NCBI GenBank assembly: GCA_021823045.1
Contig: JAKAPB010000011.1
Coordinates: forward strand, 1-10,450
DNA from: Actinomycetes bacterium
GTDB taxonomy: Bacteria > Actinomycetota > Acidimicrobiia > Acidimicrobiales > Acidimicrobiaceae
Direction of reading: 5' to 3'
DNA: 10,450 bases
Position numbers and translations under genes: made by a program. The notes beneath the pieces were generated by a model, which saw only the letters and a list, made by a program, of their open reading frames with translations, was not told where the DNA came from and ran no database searches. Positions 1 to 6,754 of this stretch are shown piece after piece; the stretch's first letter is position 1; every line of letters begins with the position of its first letter.

Positions 1-2644
1 TGAGTTGATGCTTGAGAATGCGCCGAAATAATGTCGCCGCGTGGGTGAGTAAGGTACCTTCTACCCCAACTAAACCGTGGGTTTGACCGACCTGCCAACT
101 CCGTTTCTTCTGGCTCTCCAAGGTCGTGTCCGGGTCAAATAGGAAGTCTAAATGCGATGCAATCTGCTCGCTAAGGTGACGGGATCCTTCCTCGGAAAGC
201 GCTGAAATTATGGGACTCACTTGGCGGTCGTGACTAATTAGCTCATAGAATTCTACCGCGAAGCGCTGGTTGACTTCGGACAAGAAGGATTTAGCAGTCC
301 TAAGTATCGTTCGGCTCAGCTTTGAATAGGCATCCGACTGACTTATGGAAGTCTCCTTGTCTTGCCCAATGCTTGTGCTGAATCCCCACCAATCGGTCCG
401 ATTTATCTTGTCCAGCTTGATATCGTAAAGAGCAGCGTCGGCAACGCGAAGAAGATCGTCGGGATTGTCGGCGTCTCTCGGGTACAATGCTACGCCCATG
501 GACATGTCTTGGAATACCTCGATACCGCTTTCGAAGTCGAATGGATCTTCCACCAGCTTGTGTAGCCGAGAAAAGGTCCGTTTGAGCTGCCGCAGCACGG
601 TTAGGTCGTCGTAATCCTCCAAAATCAGTACAAACTCATCACCGCCAAGCCGGGCGAAGAAGTCTGGTGACCTTAAGTGCTCCTTTATTCTCCTAGCGAA
701 TTGGGTTAATAGGAGGTCGCCGGATGCATGGCCTAGTCGATCATTGACCAGCTTGAAATCGTCGAGATCCAGAACGCCAAGTACGCATACGGAGCCCGCC
801 CTTTTAGACCTTTCAATCGCCCCCCTTAGCTGCACTTCCATCGATCTTCTATTGGGAATTCCAGTCAAGAAATCATGTTCGGCCTGGTACTGAAGTTGGT
901 TCTCGAGTTTCCTTCGGTCGGTGACGTCCTGGACTGTCCATACCACACTATGCACCTGGTCGTTCCGTTGGATTTTCCCAAAGGCGACGTCGCATACGAT
1001 CTCCTCACCATCTTGCTTCCTCATCCTTAGGTTCGCTATGTATGCGGAGTCGGTGAATGCAAGCTTTCCATAGGCCCTGTCGATGAGCTGCTGGTCTAGT
1101 TTGTCCGCTAGTGGGGCGCGACGAGTGCCAATGATTTCGTCCAGATCTTCATAGCCAAAGATTTGAGTAAAACGTTCGTTTGCCCACACCAAATGGCGAT
1201 CATTTACTAGACCGATACCGGCAAACGTTGTTTTCAGGAGGACCTTTTGGACTTCGGCGAGTTCTAATTCTCGAAGTCTGGAGTCCATTCTGGCGAATCC
1301 AAGGGCGATGCTCCCCGCCAGGTCGCTTATGGTTTCCAGAAGGTCTTTATCAAAACCGCCGAGACCTAGCTGCCCGAGACAAACGGACAACACGCCCCAC
1401 GGTTTTTGATCTCGCTCAATAGGGAGTGCTATGCAGCTGCGAAAGCCAGCCAGGTATGCCTCTCGTCGCCAGCTAGCGGAGCTGGCGCTTCCTTCTTGAA
1501 AGGTTGACCAAACTGGACGTTGCTTTCTCCAAGCCCGGCCAATGAGATTATTGCCTTCTGGTTTGGTCGGGTCGGTTGAGGAGGCAATGAAAGAGGGATA
1601 ACCTTCCGGCGACGAATTAGCCACCACTTCAAGGCACTCGTGACCGTTAGCTCGAATTATCCAGGCCGAAAGAACACTCTGGTTTTTCATTAAAGTCGCA
1701 CAGATCGCATCCAGCATCTCTTGCTCGGTGGTCGTGGATATGAGTACTTGAGCGGCTTCTGCGAGTGTTACATTGAAGCTTGCAATTTTCTCGAGCTTCA
1801 ACGCGTGTAGTTCTCGTTCGGTCGATACCATGGCCAGCTCTTTGGCCAGCTTTTGGCTCGAATCGAGAAGTAAACCCATTTCATCTCTCCGCTTAGCTAC
1901 CCTTCGGGTGCCAGGAGTCTCTTCTAACGAGTAGTTCCCTTCGGCGATGCGGTGGAGAAAATCTCTGACGAGTTCAAGCGGTGCCATTGAGGATCGAATA
2001 GCAAAAACCGAAAGAAGCATAAGGACAAAAACGGCAAAGTCCATGCCCAAAGCCCCACGGTTCTGCTCATTCATAGTATTGGCCAGACTTCGCAGCGATG
2101 CAGAGTTGGCTTGAGTGATCGCGGCTTCAAGGGCAGAGAGGGTGTTTCTTACCTGGCTTGAAACTACGTGGTTTCCCTTGAACTCAAGGCTGGCGGCTTC
2201 TGCGTAGTTGGTCCGATCCAATTGCTGCACTTTGTTCCATATCAGGTCATATTCATTTACCGCCGATCGCAAATGATTCAACATTTGAAGCTGCTGGGGG
2301 TCCAGGCTGTCGCGACTAAGTTGATTTAACTCTGCGAAAAGCCCCTTTCTTGCCTGTTCAATCTGGCTTATAGTCTGCAATCCGAGTGCGGAATTTGTAC
2401 CGCTGGTCCCAAGACCGACCCACATGTTGGCCTGACCATCCCAGGTTAGGAAGTTGTCATGTGCGCTATGAATCGTGTTCAGCCTCACTTGTCCTTGATT
2501 GGCGACACCCTGAAGCGTATGCTCCATTGACTCGTTGAGTAGCAGTACGATGCCATTGACCAGAAATACGAGCAGTATTGTGGCTACTGCCAGAGCCGTC
2601 AATTTGAAGACCAAGCTTCGTCGATTGAAGTTGAAATATCTCAT
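1..2644 (-). CDS. Membrane HAMP-GAF-PAS-GGDEF diguanylate cyclase with C-terminal globin-like domain (3' end beyond window)
   Basis: Predicted to make the second messenger c-di-GMP from two GTP at the inner face of the membrane. The frame is open for 881 codons from an ATG at 2644 to the window edge, so the C-terminus is missing. An in-frame TGA lies three codons upstream, which excludes an earlier start, and no clear Shine-Dalgarno is seen. In order: membrane segment about 15-36, a mostly helical outside domain 37-195, second segment about 196-217, HAMP about 218-270, GAF about 287-452, PAS about 455-578, and GGDEF from about 580 to 745. The GGDEF motif is intact at 667-671, with an RSPD inhibitory site (658-661) exactly five residues before it and metal-ligand D626 in a DLDDFK motif. 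After GGDEF, residues about 775-881 resemble a globin-coupled sensor, with H855 in QTHGLVGV as candidate proximal haem ligand. An EAL domain could follow outside the window. Diguanylate cyclase is well supported; the globin call is moderate. Confidence 0.9.
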   Translation of the reverse strand, partial: MRYFNFNRRSLVFKLTALAVATILLVFLVNGIVLLLNESMEHTLQGVANQGQVRLNTIHSAHDNFLTWDGQANMWVGLGTSGTNSALGLQTISQIEQARKGLFAELNQLSRDSLDPQQLQMLNHLRSAVNEYDLIWNKVQQLDRTNYAEAASLEFKGNHVVSSQVRNTLSALEAAITQANSASLRSLANTMNEQNRGALGMDFAVFVLMLLSVFAIRSSMAPLELVRDFLHRIAEGNYSLEETPGTRRVAKRRDEMGLLLDSSQKLAKELAMVSTERELHALKLEKIASFNVTLAEAAQVLISTTTEQEMLDAICATLMKNQSVLSAWIIRANGHECLEVVANSSPEGYPSFIASSTDPTKPEGNNLIGRAWRKQRPVWSTFQEGSASSASWRREAYLAGFRSCIALPIERDQKPWGVLSVCLGQLGLGGFDKDLLETISDLAGSIALGFARMDSRLRELELAEVQKVLLKTTFAGIGLVNDRHLVWANERFTQIFGYEDLDEIIGTRRAPLADKLDQQLIDRAYGKLAFTDSAYIANLRMRKQDGEEIVCDVAFGKIQRNDQVHSVVWTVQDVTDRRKLENQLQYQAEHDFLTGIPNRRSMEVQLRGAIERSKRAGSVCVLGVLDLDDFKLVNDRLGHASGDLLLTQFARRIKEHLRSPDFFARLGGDEFVLILEDYDDLTVLRQLKRTFSRLHKLVEDPFDFESGIEVFQDMSMGVALYPRDADNPDDLLRVADAALYDIKLDKINRTDWWGFSTSIGQDKETSISQSDAYSKLSRTILRTAKSFLSEVNQRFAVEFYELISHDRQVSPIISALSEEGSRHLSEQIASHLDFLFDPDTTLESQKKRSWQVGQTHGLVGVEGTLLTHAATLFRRILKHQL

Positions 2645-2907
2645 AGCGAATCAGCGAATTTCGTCGAGCTAGTTTGCCAGCATCTTATTGGCCAGTGCCT
2701 TGATATCTCCCGGTTTTGGACCCGTCGATGGATTTCGTGACGAGGTGATTTCGATTCTGGTGAGAGAACCTGAATGAACGTTTGATGAAAGACTCGTAGT
2801 TGGTCAATTTCGACTATGCGGGAGATCACAATCACTCTTCTTGGGGTCGGACGAAGGCCGTCATATTTCTGCGAGAACTTCAGGTAGAAGAGTAGATTCT
2901 CCTCGTC
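2641..2907 (-). other. Short open frame just upstream of the cyclase, possible remnant of a decayed gene
   Basis: A minus-strand frame is open from 2907 (after a TAG) to a TGA at 2641-2643 that overlaps the cyclase ATG as ATGA, the usual geometry of coupled genes. Usable starts are only GTG at 2835 or 2829. The translation passes through YDGLRPTPRRVIVISR and then becomes Arg/His/Cys-rich and unconvincing. A second minus-strand frame over the same DNA ends with GDIKALANKMLAN before a TAG at 2669-2671 and reads more like a natural C-terminus. A third gives LPIPKLPVKIGRGESTLLPEV upstream (about 2940-2870). One explanation is a gene broken by frameshifts, for example a partner protein of the cyclase. 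I do not recognise the family, and chance open frames are equally possible. Confidence 0.2.
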
Positions 2908-3048
2908 CTATCTTAACGGGTAGCTTCGGAATTGGCAAAACAATCTTCGGACTATCACCCCACTTCGCACGTGCATGCACTTTGATCGGATTGTCAGATC
3001 GGCCGACTTAGGAAAATTACTTTATACGGCAATTATGAGTGGTTTAGA

Positions 3049-3108
3049 AAAGCCCAGTAAGAGATATATTTGTGAATTAGATGGCTGTTACCTGGGGTGA
3101 TGGGCTTT
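3049..3108. other. Fold-back element with two competing stems
   Basis: AAAGCCCA (3049-3056) is an exact inverted match to TGGGCTTT (3101-3108). The overlapping CCCAGTAA (3053-3060) can pair instead with TTAC-C-TGGG (3088-3096) with one bulged C. The two pairings share bases 3053-3056 and exclude each other, a layout seen in RNA switches and attenuators. No gene begins directly after it on either strand, and no T-run follows. It could be chance or a relic of a small mobile element. Confidence 0.25.
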
Positions 3109-3623
3109 CCTGCTACTCGTTTGAAAACCATCCAAACCCTGACTCCTAAGAATGGCTGGCTTGAGAATTAGCCTACGACCGAATGGTTAATTTTTCTCCA
3201 GGTGCGTTTGGTGCGAATGGCCCTCCTTGGCTTGGGTTGGAAGGTTGCAGCCCGAGCTGGAAGAGTCGACATCGGGGTGGTTAATGCTGAAGGACTAGTC
3301 CGGATGGCCGGTGTCCTGCGTATCGTGGACTGTTGATGTTTTTAGAGAATGACTTCGGGAGTGCAGGTCACTACTCAGACGGTCGCCGCTTCTCGAACCT
3401 CGCTCTTGAGCGACGCAATTTCTGGAACCGACAACGACGTCGAATTCCGTCTATAGCCTACCAATACCTCATGCAGAGGCTCGTCAAAGCGGCTGGCTGA
3501 CGGCTCATCTTGTCGTCCAGCAACAACCCCGAAGAGTCTTGGATTGCGCTTTCAAGTACTGCTCGAAGAATCCCGCTAGCGTCGGTCGTCGTAACTGGCA
3601 AGAAGGGGAGCAACGAAGGATTC

Positions 3624-3650
3624 GCCAATCGGTGATTTTTAGCCAATCGG
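3624..3650. repeat. 9-bp direct repeat GCCAATCGG, 18-bp period
   Basis: Two identical GCCAATCGG copies (3624-3632, 3642-3650) separated by nine bases. The 18-bp period is less than two helix turns and does not match the usual 10- to 11-bp tandem spacing of OmpR-type sites. It lies far from any gene start, so its function is unknown. Confidence 0.4.
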
Positions 3651-4134
3651 CTTAGTCGCAAATGGCATACCTTTTCCGTCGCCATCTGTCGTTGGGTTAA
3701 GTTTCGTAGCAGCGGTCAGTTCGCTGAGGTTATGGCTGACTCTTCGAGGTTACCCAAGTAACGCTGCTAGATCGTGCCAGCGGTGGTCGTATTATCCGCC
3801 CGGCAGTTTGCAAATCAGGCAAAGTCAGTCGCAGGGCGCTGGGAGTGTCTGAGTTGGAGGCCACAAAGCCAATGGAAGGGATGGAAGACCGCCTAGGTGA
3901 GTTCTGTGTAGGAGCGCTCACTTGGTTGGTCGGTTGCCGTCGCTACCGGTTTGCTCTTGAGTGTGGATAAGCCTACGCAGACCCAGTAAGGCGGAGAGCC
4001 TGATCCCTATGCTTCTATTTTTGGAAGTGGAACGGTTGGGCCAATTTCCGCGGCAGGGACTCGGACACGAGGTTTCAAAATCCCTCAGCTAATAGCGGCA
4101 CTTCGGTTAATAGCAACTGATTGGTTCAGAGAGG

Positions 4135-5523
4135 TTAGGGATCTCTGGGCAGCCAGATATTTACTGTGGTAGTCCCGCCATTTTCGCTAGCAATATCGGC
4201 TCGTCCTCCGTGGGCTTCAGAGATTGCTTTAACCATTGCAAGACCCAAACCCGCTCCGCCATCATTTCTATTGCGGGCATTGTCCGGCCTCGAAAAGCGA
4301 TCAAAAGCGATCGGCAGGAATCCTGGAGGAAAGCCCTCACCCTGGTCGGATACAGAGATTCGAAACTCATTATTGACGATTTCAATTGCGACAATGACTT
4401 TGTCTTGTGGCGGTGAATGCCTGATTGCATTGTCTAGCAGGTTTCCGATGGCTAACATTATTTGCATCGGATTTGCAAATATTACCGCCGAAGACGGTCC
4501 TAATACCTCGATTGACACGCTTGCTTGCTGGGCGATGTCCTCTCGAATAGACACAGATTGGTATACGAGATCTACTAGGTCGACACTTTCTCGTGCGGCA
4601 TTTTCGCCCCTCTCGTCTAAGACCGCTAGTAAAAAAAGGTTGTCGGTCAATTTAGAAATAGCTTGAGTAGTCGTCAAAGCGCCTTTAATCGCCCGGAGAA
4701 GCTCCTCTTTACTTCTGGACTCTTGGTCGGCGAGCTCTAGCTCGAGTAGGAGGGATCCGAGCGGCGTCCGCAGCTCGTGTGCCGCATTCGACAAAAAGGT
4801 CAGTTGTTCCGAAAAGACCTTGTGGAGTCGCAGCAAAAGGGCATTCATCGTTTTGCCGAGTGCCTCGACTTCATCGCCGGTATTAGGTATGTCTAAGGTG
4901 ATGCTTTCGGCCTCGGCTTCGACGGCCTCAGCCTGCAGACGGATGTGCTCGATTGGGGCCAGCGCTTTTCTCGATATGAGATTCCCGGCCAACGCCGCAA
5001 GCAGCATAATCAGTATCCAACCCATCCAGAGGAACTCTTTAAGTCGTCCGATCGTCTGAGCGTCGGCGCCAATAGGTCTTCCGATCACGAGCGTCTTGTT
5101 AGCTTCGATCGAGGACGGCTCCAGCAGAAATCGATACTCGCCAGAAAAACCTTTCGGGGTTGCATTTAGAAAGATGTCGTGGTGTGTGCCTTGCGATACT
5201 GTGCTGGCAGGTAGTAACGGAGACGTGTTTCCGGTGGGAAAGCTGGCAACTACCCGATTGCCTTTTCCGATGAGTTGGACTAATGGAATGATGCGAGTGC
5301 CACCGAGGGTGGGCGGGTGATCAAGGAGAATTGGCCTCGTGTAGACGCCATGCTCGATCTCTGTGAGGGTAAGCGTAAGGGAATGGGCTCTGTTTGTAAG
5401 GCTGTTGTCCAGTGTTGTGTACAAGTTCCGTTCGAGGAGTTGGACCATCAAGAAAGCGCTTAGACCGAAGATGATCGAAGCCGCCGTTACGAGCAGTAGA
5501 GTTAGGCGCGTCCTTATCTTCAT
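4135..5523 (-). CDS. Two-component sensor histidine kinase (EnvZ/CusS-like architecture)
   Basis: 462-residue membrane histidine kinase that senses an outside signal, autophosphorylates on His and passes phosphate to the regulator encoded immediately upstream. Membrane segment 1 spans about 8-30, followed by an extracytoplasmic domain of about 130 residues (31-163), segment 2 about 166-184, HAMP about 185-240, and a HisKA helix with phospho-acceptor H249 in NAAHELRTPL. The catalytic domain is complete: N box NLLDN (361-365), G1 box DQGEG (393-397), F box FDRF (407-410) and G2 box GAGLGL (423-428). The start is an ATG preceded by AGGT at good spacing. It lies 68 bp after the regulator on the same strand, so co-transcription is likely. 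The sensor domain has no recognisable motif or metal-binding Cys/His cluster, so the signal cannot be named. Confidence 0.95.
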   Translation of the reverse strand: MKIRTRLTLLLVTAASIIFGLSAFLMVQLLERNLYTTLDNSLTNRAHSLTLTLTEIEHGVYTRPILLDHPPTLGGTRIIPLVQLIGKGNRVVASFPTGNTSPLLPASTVSQGTHHDIFLNATPKGFSGEYRFLLEPSSIEANKTLVIGRPIGADAQTIGRLKEFLWMGWILIMLLAALAGNLISRKALAPIEHIRLQAEAVEAEAESITLDIPNTGDEVEALGKTMNALLLRLHKVFSEQLTFLSNAAHELRTPLGSLLLELELADQESRSKEELLRAIKGALTTTQAISKLTDNLFLLAVLDERGENAARESVDLVDLVYQSVSIREDIAQQASVSIEVLGPSSAVIFANPMQIMLAIGNLLDNAIRHSPPQDKVIVAIEIVNNEFRISVSDQGEGFPPGFLPIAFDRFSRPDNARNRNDGGAGLGLAMVKAISEAHGGRADIASENGGTTTVNIWLPRDP

Positions 5524-5552
5524 TGGTTACCTATCTAGTCATTCAATGCTGC

Positions 5553-5569
5553 TGGCACCGCAAGTGCCA
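5553..5569 (-). other. Hairpin between response regulator and kinase genes
   Basis: Perfect 6-bp inverted repeat TGGCAC-CGCAA-GTGCCA in the 68-bp spacer between the regulator stop and the kinase start. No U-run follows in the transcript direction, so it is not a classical terminator. It could be an RNA processing or attenuation element that sets the regulator-to-kinase ratio. It could also be incidental. Confidence 0.4.
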
Positions 5570-5591
5570 CCTTGATGCTCGCTGGGCCATT

Positions 5592-6284
5592 TCATTTTGC
5601 ATCGCTACCCGAGGTGTTGAGTACCATCCTGTACCCGAGAGTCCGGACAGTTTCAATCCTGATCACTTGTGAAAGTGGAGAGAGTTTCTTACGCAGATAG
5701 CCTACATATTGGTCGACGATATTGGAAGATCCACTGAAGGGGAACTCCCATACCGCCTCTAAAATTCGGGTCCGAGATAGTGCGGCGTCACTCTTTTCGA
5801 AAAGGCACCTAAAAAGGTCAAATTCCGTGGCCGTTAGGACAATCTCCGTTGAACCATAGATGATCTTTTTATTTAGCACGTCCCCCCTTACTCCGCCCTT
5901 TTCAATGTACTGCGGCCATGTTTGTAATCCTCGACGGACAAGTGCGCGCAGTCGGGCGAGGAGTTCCGCAAAGCTGAAGGGCTTGACCATGTAGTCGTCG
6001 GCTCCGGCATCCAGACCTAAGACGCGGCTATCAACTTCGTACATGGCGGTAAGCATGAGGATTGAGGTGGAACTCCCACGCTGCCTAAGCTGGCGGCAAA
6101 CTTCGAACCCGTCCAAACCGGGAAGCATGGCGTCCAGAACCATCAGGGTGTAAAAGTTTTCAAGTGCCAGCTGGAGCCCAGATGCGCCATCGGAGGCTAC
6201 GTCGACTTCAAATCCCGCTTCGCTAAGACCACGATGTAACAGGTCCCGCATTTTGTCTTCGTCCTCCACTACGAGAAGCTTCAA
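5592..6284 (-). CDS. OmpR/PhoB-family response regulator
   Basis: 230-residue cytoplasmic transcription factor, the usual length for the OmpR class. The receiver domain (1-115) has the acidic pocket VVEDED (5-10), phospho-acceptor D51 in LDAMLPGLDG, T79 and K101 of KPFSF, so all phosphotransfer residues are present. The winged-helix DNA-binding domain covers about 125-222 and includes TATEFDLF (151-158), a recognition helix around NIVDQYVGYLRKKL and wing RTLGYR (214-219). The start codon is TTG (6282-6284 on the reverse strand), supported by AAAGGCGG about five bases upstream and by the family-typical N-terminus MKLLVVEDED. It is the first gene of the operon with the kinase and is transcribed away from the exporter operon. 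It probably regulates the shared divergent spacer, its own operon, or both. Confidence 0.95.
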   Translation of the reverse strand: MKLLVVEDEDKMRDLLHRGLSEAGFEVDVASDGASGLQLALENFYTLMVLDAMLPGLDGFEVCRQLRQRGSSTSILMLTAMYEVDSRVLGLDAGADDYMVKPFSFAELLARLRALVRRGLQTWPQYIEKGGVRGDVLNKKIIYGSTEIVLTATEFDLFRCLFEKSDAALSRTRILEAVWEFPFSGSSNIVDQYVGYLRKKLSPLSQVIRIETVRTLGYRMVLNTSGSDAK

Positions 6285-6754
6285 ATTTCCGCCTTTGTGG
6301 TTGTCCTTGGCTTTGCCTTGATGGCAAGGGAAAATGCCTGCTATCGCTGCTTGAATTGAGCGACTTGGTGGTACGGTGCTGATTCCTTCAGTCCCTCAAG
6401 GAATTAGCCCATCCTAGGATCAGAGAAGATTAACGCCGCCATTCGACCTTGAACGAGGGTGAGGTTAAAGATTTTCTATGAGCTAAATTGGCCAACTTGT
6501 CTTGTTGCAATACGTATTACCGGTGCCGAAGTTGCTGATAGATAGACGGCGCAGATGCGATTATGTGGGGCTTCATACATTGGGCACACTTAAACTTCAG
6601 GGCCTGATTTCTATGCTTTCCCTCGTGATAAGAGCAGCAACAGGTGGATTAGGAATCCTAGACATCGCCGATTTTGGCATGTCTTATCCAATACCTTTAC
6701 AAGTTGCTGACGATTTCAGATCATAGATGGCACGAAACCTACCATGAGGATCCG
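6285..6754. promoter_or_regulatory. Divergent intergenic control region between two-component and exporter operons
   Basis: About 470 bp with no convincing gene (a TTG-initiated 74-codon frame at 6502-6726 lacks family features). Promoters for both operons should lie here, but I could not fix clear -10/-35 pairs. A TTGAAC at 6449-6454 has no good -10 partner at 17 bp. Inverted repeats seen: CCTTG-4-CAAGG (6316-6329), ATTCCTT-9-AAGGAAT (6382-6404), ATCCTAGGAT (6411-6420), AATACGTATT (6509-6518) and TAGGA-A-TCCTA (6650-6660). Some are expected by chance in this length. The long distance from 6520 to the adaptor start leaves room for a sizeable leader. Confidence 0.55.
6382..6404. promoter_or_regulatory. 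Candidate operator: inverted repeat ATTCCTT-N9-AAGGAAT
   Basis: Perfect 7-bp arms around a nine-base spacer, about 100 bp upstream of the regulator TTG start, followed closely by the perfect palindrome ATCCTAGGAT (6411-6420). The position is right for a regulator site in a divergent promoter. OmpR-family proteins usually bind direct repeats, so another factor or an RNA hairpin in the regulator leader are alternatives. Confidence 0.3.

Larger units (their letters stand above)
2908..4134. other. Gene-poor stretch with only short broken frames
   Basis: About 1.2 kb without a recognisable gene. The longest open frames are under 80 codons (minus 3458-3685 and 3730-3921) and have no recognisable family. 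Shorter forward frames such as 3336-3500 (Arg-rich, ending LVKAAG) and 3961-4092 (GTG start, 43 codons) also lack recognisable family features. No tRNA, rRNA or transposase signature was seen. The stretch contains a 10-bp palindrome GTGCATGCAC (2971-2980), a fold-back element (3049-3108), a 9-bp direct repeat GCCAATCGG (3624-3632 and 3642-3650), and the direct repeat TAATAGC (4090-4096 and 4108-4114). The cyclase promoter and the 3' end of the kinase transcript must lie here or just outside it, but I could not identify a convincing promoter or a terminator with a T-run. Confidence 0.5.

Noticed and set aside
362..1632. Small frames of 67-80 codons on both strands
   Set aside because: All lie inside the continuous 881-codon cyclase frame, which shows GAF, PAS and GGDEF motifs.
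3458..3921. Two minus-strand frames of 75 and 63 codons
   Set aside because: No recognisable domain, no good ribosome site and unlikely residue composition; not called as genes.
4060..4100. T-arm-like sequence GGTTTCAAAATCCC as a possible tRNA
   Set aside because: No acceptor, anticodon or D-arm could be assembled around it.
4166..4666. 166-codon forward frame
   Set aside because: Lies wholly antisense to the kinase HisKA/ATPase region, which has all its conserved boxes.
6502..6726. 74-codon forward frame in the divergent spacer
   Set aside because: TTG start, no ribosome site, and a composition without recognisable family features; treated as regulatory DNA.
6674..6754. N-terminal extension of the adaptor by 27 residues from an in-frame ATG at 6674
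   Set aside because: The extra residues are not signal-like, no ribosome site precedes 6674, and ATG 6755 has GAGGA just upstream.
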